Source: Lindgomyces ingoldianus (lineage: Eukaryota; Ascomycota; Dothideomycetes; Pleosporales; Lindgomycetaceae). Taken from it: DNA of 64,000 nt. The notes beneath the pieces are model-generated. The model was given only the letters and a program-made list of their open reading frames with translations. It was not told the DNA's origin and did no database searches. Below are positions 13,309 through 24,002 of this stretch, piece after piece. Both the position numbers and the translations under genes were made by a program. The stretch spans positions 532,956 through 596,955 of the forward strand of contig NW_022985183.1 in NCBI RefSeq assembly GCF_010093535.1, written 5' to 3'. Position 1 is the first letter of the stretch; every line of letters starts with the position of its first letter.

Positions 13309-13998
13309 GCATCGTAGCTGGAGCTCAATGTAGCACGTTATGTGTCTCCGAAAAGAGGTTCGTGTGTGCTAATTTCAGAGAGAAGAGATTGATTGATTGG
13401 GGTTCCATGGTACGACGTGGAGTACTTTAGCTAGATTTCGTCCAATGCTTATCTGCGTCGCGAGCAAGGAGTGTTGTTACGGATGAATGAATGGAGGGTG
13501 TTAATGGGGAAGTTATGATGGGAACCATTGGTATCGACACACAGCAAGTTAGCAGCCACCTTGGGGCTATGAGACAACGTGAACAGGCAGTGATGCTTGT
13601 CTAGGGATAGAATATGGGCGAGTGTGGAAAGGAAGTTCGCCCGAGGTAGTGGTCTCAACTTTGGAAACCTACAATCTGTTGTTTTCAGTGCAAGCCTGCA
13701 GTTCACTGTGTGAGAGAGGTTCGTCGAGAGCCAATGAGGAGTAAATAGAGGAGGAACACTTGAGTAACAGTAAGAAAGGGCCTTGTCTGGACCTTCCTGA
13801 CGGCGTAGAACTGATACTTGGTCACCACCTTACCAAACCCCTGAACTCACCGCCGTGCATCTGCCTTCGCACCTGGCACTGGGCGTTTCTCTTCATTGTC
13901 CTGTTCTCACGTCGGTGGCGGCGATATAAGGCCCGTCTGCCTTGATGCCTGCGCCAAGCCCCTGGTCTCTCCAGGACAAAACACCGCGCCTGACGGAC
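13309..13998. other. intergenic region upstream of the War1-like regulator
   Basis: About 690 bp with no recognisable gene. A TATA-like GATATAAGG lies near 13921-13929. This makes the ATG at 13999 (G at -3) a better start for the next gene than the in-frame ATG at 13945 (T at -3). Confidence 0.45.
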
Positions 13999-16900
13999 AT
14001 GACAGCCACCGACGCCGACGACAACTTCGACTCCGAGCACGCAGCAGCCATGGCCGACCCCATAGACCCTCGTCTACAATACGCCTCGTCGCTTCCACCG
14101 CGAACCCTTTCGCAATCGTACCCAGTAGGCCCCGCGTTACAGAACAATGCCGGCACCCATCAACCATACTATCTCCCCGCCACCACGCACTCGCAGCCCC
14201 CACATCTCGCCCAAGCTCCCCCGCCGAGCAACCTCGATCCCGCTCTCGAGCAGACCTCTCCAGCTGGTCTCGAGGGCCCCTCTGACGAGCATGACGACTC
14301 CGATGTCGACCACGAGGGGTACGTGTCTCCATCGCAGCGGCATTCACCACTAGCCGAGGTCCGCGTCATGCTCAGTTGACTGACCTTTCATAGTACCCAT
14401 GACACTCCCGGCTCAGCCAAGTCTCCAGGAGACCTCAAGCGTGCAAGAGCCTGCGATTCCTGTCGAGGTCTGAAGGCAAGTCGCCTTTGTAGTTGCATTC
14501 ACCACTCACTGACATCATACAAGGTCCGCTGCGATCAACAACGACCAGACCAGCCATGTAAACGCTGCGAAAAAGCGAAACGGCCATGGTGGGTACTTCT
14601 AGAATCATCTCTCTATGCTCGCCTACTGAAAGTTGATCAGTGTAACTACCCCACCCACGAGGAAGAGGCAGAAGAAGGCCGATAGTCGTGTCGCAGAACT
14701 CGAGCGCAAGATTGATGCCTTGACTGCGACACTGCACGCACAGAAGGGGGGCCCCGCCACTGAGGGGTCCTCTTCTCTGGCTGGTATACAACAGTACGAT
14801 CCCGCTCCTGGCGGCTTTCCCCCGCACCCTCGCGACGAAGGCACTTATGGAGTGGGCATGATCAGACATGAGTGGTCACACCTCCCCAGCCGCTCCCAAG
14901 ACGCACCACCAGGCTATGGGCCTGCACAGACACACCGAGGGCCAGATCCGAAGCGAAGGAGACTCGGTGATGGAGGTGGACACCCTGTGAGTACATTACA
15001 TGGCGAAGACTTCGAATCCTCACGTATTCAGACTATCCCGGAGGATATGGATGCCATCCATCGCGACCTAGCTGAACACCCTGAGATGAAGCGTACAAAC
15101 AAGAAAGGGATACAGGCAGATCATTCCTACATCAATGCTCTAATCGATAGTCTCATGACATCCAATACTGCCGAGCGCATCTTTAATCGCTACGTACAGG
15201 AGATTTGCCCTCACTTTCCCGCAGTTCCGCTCTCCCCTGGAATTACGGCCCGCGAAGTTCGCGATAAGAAACCACTGCTCTTCTTAGCTATCCTGGCAGG
15301 TTCATCTCATGGAAGTGCTGAGCAGCTGGTACCTCAGGATGTACAGAGGGAGCTCACGAAGCTGTTGAAAGATCAATTTGCTGATATCATCTGGCGAAAT
15401 GGTGAGAAGTCGCTGGAGATTGTGCAGGCGTTGCAATTGGGCGTCTTATGGTAAGTCTGCCTGGCATGAGCGCAACACCTAACTTGATCAAAACTGATAT
15501 TACTCAGGTACCGCCCACCAATGCACTACGAGCAGCACAATTTCTACATGATGGTTAATTGTGCCGCGGTTATGGCCCTTGATCTCGGACTTGGAAGACC
15601 GGCAACCCCAAATGTCATGAAGCTTGCCGTTGGCCCTTTTCGTCGATGCCATCCTAACGCTAGTAGCATTGAAGCGCGACGAACATTCCTGGTATGCTAT
15701 TACCTCTGCATGAGCATCACAATGGTCCTCCGGCGCCCCATTCTCCTTCGTTGGACAAAATACATGGAGGAGAGTGTAAATATCCTCGAAACCTCTACCG
15801 AAGCACTTCCTTCGGATAAAATTCTGCTCCAGCACATCAAGATGGCCCATATTGGCGAAAATATCTCTGTGCAGTTCTGCATGGATGATCCCTCGGTTGA
15901 GGTGTCTATCTCTGAGCCTAAGGTCATCTATGCCTTGAAGATCTTTGAGAACGAACTTCAGCAACTGAGGGACCAAGATGCACAGATGGACCAGGTCGAC
16001 CGTAAAGTGCTCTTCGTGCTGCCTCACGATGATTATCACTAACTATACGCAGCTGCATTGCGACTCGCCGAGCATGTCACAAACCTTTACGTTCATGAAA
16101 TCGCACTTCACCACAACCAAAGCGTCGCCGACTTCCAACCACCCTTTCCTTCCGAGTCTTTTGCCTCTGGTGTCACCAAGAAAGATGCTATCGGGCCAGC
16201 CCATATCAGTGCTCTAGGCGAGTGTTTGACTGCGACCCATGGGATTCTAGATACTATTCTAAGCGTCCCTTTTGATATCCTCCTGACTCTTCCAGTCATT
16301 TTCTGTGAGTTCATGACAGCTTCTGGTCGAATTTGCTTCTCACAATGAACTATAGGTGTGCGCGCAATATATGCTATTGTGTGTTTAATGAAGATGTGGG
16401 TGTCCGTCACTTCGGCCGGCGAAGTTGGTACTATCATAAAGAAGGAGCACTTGGGAATTGAATCCTATACTGAAAAGTTGGTTAATATGTTCAACGCAAT
16501 CGTCTCTCGCGACGCACAGAGCCCTCACGGCAAGTTCTACTTCGTAGCCAAGCGGCTGCAAGAGCGGTTCGCGCAAATTAAAGAGGGCACTCAGAAGATC
16601 GACACCACGGAAATTCGAGACGAACAGCGCCGTTCCGAGAGCAAGCCTAGTAACAAGCGCCCTAGGCAGAGCTCAGCGAACCAAACACCCCTCCACCTCC
16701 TCTCGGAAGTCGCAATGGGCAGCAGTGCCTCCACTCCTTCAACCCAGTCTCAACCCGCAGCGATTCAACCACCACAGCAGTCGATGCCGCAGGGCTGGTA
16801 CAGCAATCCAGCTATGGGCCCACAGCAACCAGAGATGATGGCGATTCCGCCTGCTGGCTTCGACCCCAACTTCGACTTCACCCAGTTTGACTTGAGCATG

Positions 16901-17241
16901 GGTAGCGATGCTGATCTGTCTGCGCTTTTCATTCCGGACTCTATGCTGTGGAACTTTGGGCCTGATCTTGGTACGAGTAATTACAACCATGGGACTGCGT
17001 TCTAATTATTGCTTGTTGTATATTAACTTGTGGAATACATACTAAAAATTCTTTCTCCCTAGGTCTGTTAGGTGTCCGTGGCTTCTGGCGTCGAGATTTT
17101 ACGCATATAATGAGCAATTTCGGGCCGGAACAGCCCAAACTCAGTGAGTCTCGAAATCTAGCTCGCCCAAAGCTAGATTTCGGGGGTGATTGGGTGATGT
17201 TTGAGGAGTGGGAGTCTCTTATTAAGGCCGACCAGGCCTAG
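13999..17241 (+). CDS. Zn2Cys6 transcription factor, War1/WarA-like
   Basis: Nuclear regulator. Proposed exons: 13999-14318, 14394-14475, 14524-14588, 14641-15450, 15508-16001, 16053-16304, 16356-16970, 17063-17241 (938 residues). The zinc cluster is assembled from three exons: RARACDSCRGLK, then VRCDQQRPDQPCKRCEKAKRPC, then a basic linker RKRQKKADSR and a short coiled coil VAELERKIDALTATL. The intron 14476-14523 has a GC donor (AAG|GCAAGT), needed to keep C-X2-C-X6-C. The middle region resembles the regulatory domain of War1-type factors, which in yeast and Aspergillus control weak-acid resistance; that identity is from memory of the motif and is tentative. Without the last intron translation stops at 17005 (890 residues). 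With it, the frame stays open to 17241 and ends in GGDWVMFEEWESLIKADQA, which looks like genuine coding sequence. A 45 nt in-frame segment at about 14989-15033 could be a further intron. Confidence 0.85.
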
Positions 17242-18439
17242 GGAGAGGTTCCCGGGTGAATTGAGGGTGGGGTATAGTTCGGAGGAGGAGGGGGGAATGT
17301 AAATGTAGACTTGTACTGTGATACTGCTGTCTCATCGCTTGATTTCAACTGCAATGTGCCAACTTCTTTTGGTCTGTGAGAGAAGTGGTGCGAGGCCGTG
17401 CTGGGCATGGTTTTAGTTTTATTCTGTCCCTACTAGACTCACGGAAGGGGCTTCGTTCTCTAACATGTCCTAGGATACGCAGGGTTTCACAGCAGGAATC
17501 TAGAGGCATCTGCTCATCCAGCGGAGACGATAGTAGTGTGGACAGGAGGGTTAAGATATGAGACAGAGCTTAGAACGGTCTAGGGAAGCTTTGAGTTGTT
17601 GTGTGTAGCCCCCTTCGTCTTGCTAACATTTCTTCTCAGCCTTTAGCTTTTAGATTTCTATAAAATAAAAAAAAGCACGGAATTTCCAGGTTTGGTCTAC
17701 AGAAATGCATTCTATTATCTTGTGTTGTTGTTGAGTAATTGTGCGTAGAAGCGCGTTGATATTGGTAGGGTGGTCAACTAACTGATAGGGCTAAGGAACA
17801 ACTACTAAAGCTTCAGCCCTATATTGAAAACGGTTTGGAAGAATGCTCATATTTTGCCGCCACGTATGATATGTACTTTCCATTCCTAACTAACGAAGTG
17901 AAATGCAGAGCATCCGCACTTGATATTGCTAATCGATAAAACATTCACAGTTAAACTGTCTTATCACGTGGTCTTTTCGAGCTCTTCCGCCTTGTAGACT
18001 GGAAGAGACAGCTTCACAAGATAACTAATGATTTTTTATTCTCGTATAGTGACGTGGATATGCGAATCTGGGCACACTTGATTGTCATGAATGGGAAGAT
18101 CCTGAGTTCTATCGAGAACTAATTGCTAAGTTTAATATTGAAAGACAGCACAGGCGGACAACAGATGGGTTGGGTGGACTGTTGCCATGAACATCCCTGC
18201 TTTATGGGTTACCGATCATTTTAAATTAATCTCATTACTAAATTCCTCAGTATCCGGAATATTCAGAAGTTCAATAAGTTCCTGTGCTTTTCACCGATTG
18301 GCAGTCCCTTAACTCCTTCATATCTTGTTCCAAGCATAAAGACCATATCTAGGGTTCAAATAACACGATCCATTGTTGCTATCTATACCAGATAGGACTC
18401 AGTAGAATTATATCCCACTAAGTATCCAATAAGAGCTCA
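17242..18439. other. gene-free region right of the War1-like gene
   Basis: About 1.2 kb, increasingly AT-rich to the right. It should hold the terminator of the War1-like gene. The only frame of note (17376-17561, +) has no recognisable features. Confidence 0.45.
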
Positions 18440-18844
18440 AGATTAAAGTTTGTCTCCGCGTTTAGCATGGATATAATAGACATAAGCCTTTGAGCCTATC
18501 TCCTTCTGGGTCTGTTACAAGTCTTTGTATTTGGTCAGGAGTTCTCGGTTCCGTGTAGCTTCAGAGGGAGCAGAACCCCTTTTTAGCTTCCTCAATCTCT
18601 CGGCTGTAGTGAAGCAGTCATAGATGTGGAAGAGATTATCCTTGATAACACTCAGTGTACCAAGAGCTTTATTCTTGGCAGTGTATTCGGCAAGCTCTCA
18701 TTCGAATAGCTGGTAGTCCATGGAGAATATCGATTGTTTGGATTCGTCAAGGTTGATAAGCCCTGTAAATCCGGCTTTGCAGCCGGAAGGGTTTGGTGCC
18801 TGTGGCTCTTGAAGCATTGAAGTTCGTCTGCTTCTACCTCTATG
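18440..18844 (-). pseudogene. Copia-type retrotransposon gag relic, RIP-damaged
   Basis: Read on the minus strand in one frame, this stretch gives gag-like protein: FTGLINLDESKQSIFSMDYQ, then AEYTAKNKALGTLSVIKDNL, FHIYDCFTTAERLRKLKRG, NRELLTKYKDL and KEIGSKAYVYYIHA. Three stops interrupt it (a TGA after YQLFE, a TAA after KYKDL, and a TAA after KRGDKL). Two of these sit where CGA or CAA would restore sense, which is what C-to-T RIP produces. The pattern of a residue block around DYQLFE and RELLTKYKDL matches the N-terminal gag part of fungal Ty1/Copia polyproteins. No protease, integrase or reverse transcriptase follows, and no LTRs were found, so it is a fragment. Confidence 0.65.
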
Positions 18845-19992
18845 TCACAGTACTACGTCTTAGGACAAGTTATGCTTCCCATTGTGCAGGTCGTTTGAGG
18901 ATGATTGTTACCTTAGTGATGAGGGTATCGGCGTCCATGACGCTGATGTGGGATGCCAAGACTGAACACAAGCAGAGATTGGTGAATGAACGCAGTATAT
19001 TGATAGCATAAGTGAAGGCCGGGCTCATAACTGTAAGGGTTTGGTGTGGAGGGATGAGGACTTCGTTGATTCTAGAGAACGGAGATGAGCATTCTCTATA
19101 TAAAAAAGAGAAAGAGACATGCTGAAGCAGGTCTCAGGACATGTCTAAGGACAGGTATCGAGACAGATACTAGACAAATACAAGATAAATGCATCCTCAA
19201 TTGTGTGAGAAGGACAGACATTAGAAAACCGTTACAAACGTACCTACTACCATCCGAAAAGAAAGAAATTTTGATGAGCATTTAATCATCAAGAGGTATA
19301 GCTCCAATGTCACTCCTAATGGTGCTGTTATAAATTTGCACCGTGGTAACTGTCCCGATACACAGAACGTTTCAACATGAAAACTTACAATGCCAGACCC
19401 TTCGGATGTTTTTTCAGTCTGCACCCATCCAAAAGTGTGGGTCTTCTTCCCCGTTAATAAGCATAACACTGGGTGCTACCAGAAAAGAGGTAAGTCTTCT
19501 AGTAAGCTTCCTCGGTTGCTGCACAAACTCGAAGGCGGATATCGTGTGGAGGGTTTCCAGAGTAAGCCCCGGAGAAAGGTAGTGACACTCTGTACATTTA
19601 GTATGTCCTCAGACGTTCTATCTGCTGGACGGATAATTACATGAGAAGTCTATAGAATGGATTTAATAGATCTCAAACTCGAAGATACCACTGAGGCAAT
19701 GGCTGCATGGTGGGTTAGATTTCTCTTCAGCGTCCCAGCAGATGAAACATGCACAAGCTATCTAGTCATTTCAATATCGTAAAATGGGAAGAAACGAGCT
19801 CCAGTCACCATATTGAAAAGAGTTTCTCATTTTTGTGGGAAGGATGGTGTACGAAAGGAAGTCAAAAAGGGGGCGGGGCAAGAGAGCTTTATTACCTCCC
19901 TTTATCAAGAGCAGTTGTTATATATAATTTTATCGCAAATAAATTTCAAAGTCCCCCAAATTCTTCATTATTTCCCCAATGTGGCGGTTCCC
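18845..19992. other. gene-free region beside the RiPP locus
   Basis: About 1.15 kb with short frames only. The part near 18845-19000 may be the continuation of the gag relic. The stretch 19900-19990 is AT-rich and should hold the 3' untranslated part and poly(A) signal of the precursor gene, which is transcribed leftward. Confidence 0.4.
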
Positions 19993-20362
19993 TCAGCAGT
20001 TCTCATCATCGTTCTCAAGGCAAGGCGGCAAAACGATACCCACGCCGTCAGTACGCTTGCCCTTTGCTCCTCCTTCTTGGCTCCAGCATTCCTCGCCGTC
20101 CAAACAAGGAGGCAAGACAATTCCAGTACTATCAGTACGCTTTTCTTTAAACCCGCACGCTTCATCGTCTTCCAAGCAGAGAGAATGAAAGATGTCTACG
20201 CCATCATTCCGTTTTCCAAGGGCGACGACATCCGAGTTACCTTCATATCAGTGTTAGACTTTTGATGTAGAAGAGTGATTGAGAATTGAATGTAGGCATA
20301 CCCGGGAGGGGCGCTGCGAGAGCGATAGATGTCAAGAGAAGCATGATGAGTTTCTTGTACAT
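19993..20362 (-). CDS. secreted Kex2-processed repeat precursor peptide (candidate RiPP precursor)
   Basis: A 102-residue protein from two exons, 20362-20302 and 20240-19993. The intron 20301-20241 has GTATGC, a CTAAC branch and AAG. Residues 1-17 form a signal peptide (MYKKLIMLLLTSIALAA) with ALA|APLP as the likely cut. Three dibasic KR sites (30-31, 54-55, 82-83) delimit three repeats: NDGVDIFHSLCLEDDEAC, TDSTGIVLPPCLDGEECW and TDGVGIVLPPCLENDDENC. Each starts N/T-D, has a hydrophobic core, then Cys-Leu, an acidic run and a second Cys; the last repeat ends at the C-terminus. This design fits Kex2-processed precursors such as the ustiloxin, asperipin, phomopsin and victorin precursors, where a peptide is cut out and cyclised by UstY proteins. 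An UstY-family gene lies head to head with it. A TATA box (CTATATA, 20477-20471) sits about 110 bp upstream. It could instead be a small cysteine-rich effector or pheromone-like peptide. Confidence 0.85.
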
Positions 20363-21332
20363 GGTTCCGGAAGTGTTTGCGATGTCGTTGTAGTTCAAGC
20401 GAGGGAGTTTGAATGATTTGGTGACTTGAAGTAAATTGCAATGAACCGCAATCCGGGAAGAGGAGACCTTATATAGCCCAAGAGAAGGAGTTGGGGAGGC
20501 TTTACTTTGGGGTCTCAAGAATAGCTGACCCCTAAGCCTCGGTGGAAGTTCAGAATCTTGCCGCCTAGTTGGGATATCAGGCATTCATCCCCCTCAGTAG
20601 GAGACATTCGGTGATGGTTTCTTTGTACCATCAAGCAATATGTTTCGGAGTCCGTAGGAATGTGCACCAATGGAACATTTCCCAACAGGCAGCAATCTCC
20701 AGGAACAAGTGTTCCCCAAACACTTGGAATCAAATCGCAGGGTCGGACGTGCCGTTGAGATCGTCCTTCCTCTGTAGCGGCCGAAAGGTGAACGCCGTGT
20801 CCTTAACCGCGCCTCGCGTGATCCAGCTGAGAGCAGGGTATCCGTTCCACTAACTAATCACTGGATTGTGATCGACTCAAACACCTTTTTATAGAATATT
20901 CCATTTGCTCCCACGCAAACTCCCAGAGCCTGGGTTGTCGCAAATCTTGATAATTGGACAGATTGATTGCGACTAGATACACCGATATTCCCTCATATTA
21001 TCGAAGCGCGATTTCTCGGGAAGGTGCTGCAACATGCAATACACTGCATTCCGACCCCAAACACGCCAACAGTCCGAACGATATTGGTTTCTCAGTACTC
21101 CCTGTCTAGTTACAGCCAATGGGGATGTTTCAGTGTGGAGTTTGCGTTGCGGATGTGTCTTAGGAGGTGTGCAGGAAAGCTGAGTGGCACTCGGTGCCTA
21201 GAGAATCTTAGGAAATTCTAAGTTGGAGAAGGTGTCAAAGAAGATCCCACTTCTTCTACCTTCTAGCGAGCATATGAGCGAGCTCTTCGGCTCATTGCCA
21301 CTTTTCTTACCCACTCCCTCTCTATCCGTCCA
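20363..21332. promoter_or_regulatory. bidirectional promoter between precursor peptide and UstY gene
   Basis: A 970 bp region separates the two divergent starts. On the precursor side a TATA box (CTATATA, minus strand, 20477-20471) lies about 110 bp before the ATG. The perfect inverted repeat CGGAGTCCG at 20646-20654 has the CGG-N3-CCG form bound by many Zn2Cys6 dimers, so it is a candidate site for a pathway regulator. No cluster-specific regulator gene is present next to it. No coding frame in the region looks real. Confidence 0.5.
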
Positions 21333-22268
21333 ATGTTCTTCTCGAAAAACTATCGAGGGAGTGCACACACTCCTGCGCAATATTCCAATGTGGGTGATGA
21401 GCCACTTGACGACTGCGAAGATCAACGTTTGAGATGCTCAGTCTGTTCGAATCAAACTAATTGGGCAACGAGAGTTTGTTATCTACTTCTAATTTTCATC
21501 TTTGTGGGGGAGGCGGTGACTTTGTCTGCCTCACTGCTCGCCTCAAAATTTGGCCAAGGTGTACAGTCAATGAGTCGAGGAACATTTCCTTCGCTAGTCC
21601 CCTCGACTCTCCTCAAATATGAGTACCGCCCGGAGTGGTCAGATTTGGCTGATCCTTGGGCGCTTCCCCCCGGTCACTCTCTCGATGCATTATGGGATGA
21701 CTTGCTATATGGTTAGATTTCTCTGATCTCATTCAAACTTATGCTGATTACGACTGCATAGCGCAAAACATCCACATTCCGGAGCATGAGTTTGAAGCAC
21801 TTGAAGAGAACGTGACATATCCAGTCCAAACTCTTAATGGCGATTATGTGGGAGTGATTGGAATTTACCACCATTTACATTGCCTCGATGCCCTACGACG
21901 AGTTGTGCATTGGGACTATTACGGACCCAGGGCATCAGAAAAGGCTCTCGAAGAGGGGATATATTCCAAAGCTCACTCCGGCAAGTCCAATTTTCTATCT
22001 CTGTTGTGGACACCAGTGCTAATTACTGATTTCGCTCCTAGACCACTGCATCGAAGCATTGCGTCAAGCTCTCATGTGCAATCCAAATACTGGGTTCTAC
22101 TCTGCGACGTGGGTCTGGAGCGAAAGTGGCCCCAAAGTGGACTTGGGTCCGACTACCGGCATAATGCACAAATGTGTTGATTGGAAGAGTTTAGATGGAT
22201 GGGCAAGGGGGAGGGCTGTGAGGAGAGGCCAGGCGAGATACCGTCTTACCACTTTGCATGAGTCGTAG
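21333..22268 (+). CDS. UstYa-family (DUF3328) oxidase, candidate RiPP-cyclising enzyme
   Basis: A 274-residue membrane-anchored protein from exons 21333-21711, 21762-21980 and 22042-22268. Residues about 47-70 form one transmembrane helix after a short polar N-terminus. The two HXXHC motifs that define the UstY family are both present: HHLHC at about 163-167 and HSDHC at about 198-202, the second followed by IEALRQALMC. The second motif is only formed if the intron 21981-22041, which has a GC donor (TCCG|GCAAGT), is removed. Family members (UstYa/UstYb, AprY, PhomYa and others) take part in oxidative macrocyclisation of fungal ribosomal peptides, and some act on other metabolites. The length is normal for the family. 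Its divergent neighbour is a Kex2-type repeat precursor, which is the classic pairing. No tyrosinase or S41 peptidase gene is seen. Confidence 0.92.
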
Positions 22269-22662
22269 AGATATTACTTTGAGACGTAGAGAGGTCACAC
22301 CCGGTGATCTGTTGACTGTTTCCATACTTGTCCTTGTATGACGGCTCCAGCTGCATACATCCGTCTTGGGGGCCGGAATGAACGACGTTACTCCAACGGC
22401 TGTACTTAAAATTCTTATTGCAACACGACCTTTGTCCTTCACAGCGCTCGTGCTACCCGAAGTCGCGGAATCGTTGAATGCCCCGCCGTGATTGGTCACC
22501 TTCACCGCGTACTTTCCCTCTTCGTCTTCTGGCTCCATCGTGACGTCGACCCTGCATTTCCCTTTTGTGCACTTCATATTCCTCACAATCAACCTTTTTC
22601 TCTACACCTCCCGTAAAACCCCTCCATCTTCTCAAGGAAAACTAAAACTATCGATAGCCGCA
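22269..22662. other. intergenic, promoter of the peptidase gene
   Basis: About 390 bp between the UstY stop and the start of the hydrolase. It contains a pyrimidine-rich stretch (about 22495-22625) that fits the 5' untranslated leader of the hydrolase gene. No other gene is seen. Confidence 0.45.
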
Positions 22663-23660
22663 ATGGCCACACTTTCCATCTCTGAGGGCGAGATCCCGTT
22701 CGCTGCGCCGGGTACTGACAAGCTCACCAATACTTGGTACAAGACCATCGGAGACGTCACCAAGTCTCCACCTCTCATCCTCTGCCACGGCGGTCCAGGC
22801 GCCGGCCACGAGTGCCTTCTCTCTTTGACCGACCTCTACGAACAATATGGCATCCCACTCATTTTCTACGACCAAGTCGGCTGTGGCAAGTCCACCCACT
22901 TCAAGGAGAAGATGGGCGATGAGCTGTTCTGGAGCATCGAGCTGTACTGGGCCGAGCTCGACAACTTGATCGACAACTTCGGACTACGACAGTCAGGATA
23001 TCATCTCCTCGGCCAGAGCTGGGGCGGGATGCTGGTCGGGTCTTATGCTGCGAAGCGTCCTGTCGGTCTGAAGAAGCTGATCATCTCGAGTGGACCTGCT
23101 TCTGGAGCGCTGTACCAGGAGTCTGCGAATCTCTTGCTGAAAGAACTGCCTGAAGATGTCAGGAAGACGCTGGAGGATTGCGAGAGTCGCGGAGATCACG
23201 AGAGCGACAAGTACAAGGCGGCGAGCATGGAGTTCTTAAAGCGTCACGTATGCCGCTTGGACCCATTCCCAGACGATATTCTTAAGGCGTTTGGGCACTT
23301 GGAGCATGATAATACGAGTTATATGACTGTGTAAGTCTGCGCCTACCTCTCAAACTTCCCTCTACCTGGCGATTGTAGACAAAAACTACGGCTTACGCAT
23401 TTCCTAGCCAAGGACCTTCTGAATTCCAGATCACCGGCTGGCTCAAGCATTGGGATTCCTCGACTGATGCCTACCATATCGAATCCCCAACTCTGCTCAT
23501 CAATGGCAAGTATGATGAGATGCAGGACATCACCATTGAGCCCTGGTTCCGTCGCATCCCGAAAGTCAAGTGGATTACCCTTGACAATTCGAGCCACTTG
23601 AGCCACTATGAGGAGAGGGATAGATACATGAAGATCTGTGGAGATTTCCTGAAGTACTGA
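22663..23660 (+). CDS. proline iminopeptidase-like alpha/beta hydrolase (S33 family)
   Basis: A 306-residue enzyme from exons 22663-23330 and 23408-23660. It has the oxyanion-hole motif HGGPGAGHE (about 42-50), the nucleophile elbow GQSWGG (Ser at about 119), Asp at about 259 in NGKYDEM and the catalytic His at about 286 or 289 in SSHLSHYE. The segment GPSEFQITG after the intron is typical of proline iminopeptidases, which release N-terminal proline from peptides. It lacks a signal peptide and should be cytosolic. The ATG at 22663 has a purine at -3; the frame open upstream lacks family similarity. The gene is 400 bp downstream of and co-oriented with the UstY gene, so it may trim or degrade the peptide product, or be a housekeeping neighbour. 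Related hydrolases also occur in non-peptide clusters, so the substrate is open. Confidence 0.9.
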
Positions 23661-24002
23661 GGCAGACGACGAGTAGTTTATCGTGACGGAGCCGTGCACG
23701 AGCCTGGGATAGTCCCTTCCTTCGTTCATCGAATTTTCATATCGTGGATATTCTGGATCTTAATGGCGTTGAGTTAGTAGCCACCTCATTTCGTTTCTAA
23801 TGAGCGGCTGGAGCCAATACTATCCAATTATCAGACGAAATGCGTGATCGAAACGACGAATGTATTCAATTTATTTCAGAATACGTCAGATAATGCATCG
23901 ACACATGCCTCCGTATCAACTCCCTCAATATGCTTATCACAATATAAATAATATTCACAAATGTCACGACCACAAATTAGACTCTTCCGCACCGACCCTT
24001 CC
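23661..24002. other. short intergenic region between convergent genes
   Basis: About 340 bp separate the stop of the hydrolase (+) from the stop of the rhodopsin-like gene (-). It should contain both terminators. It is AT-rich and holds nothing else that I recognise. Confidence 0.45.
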
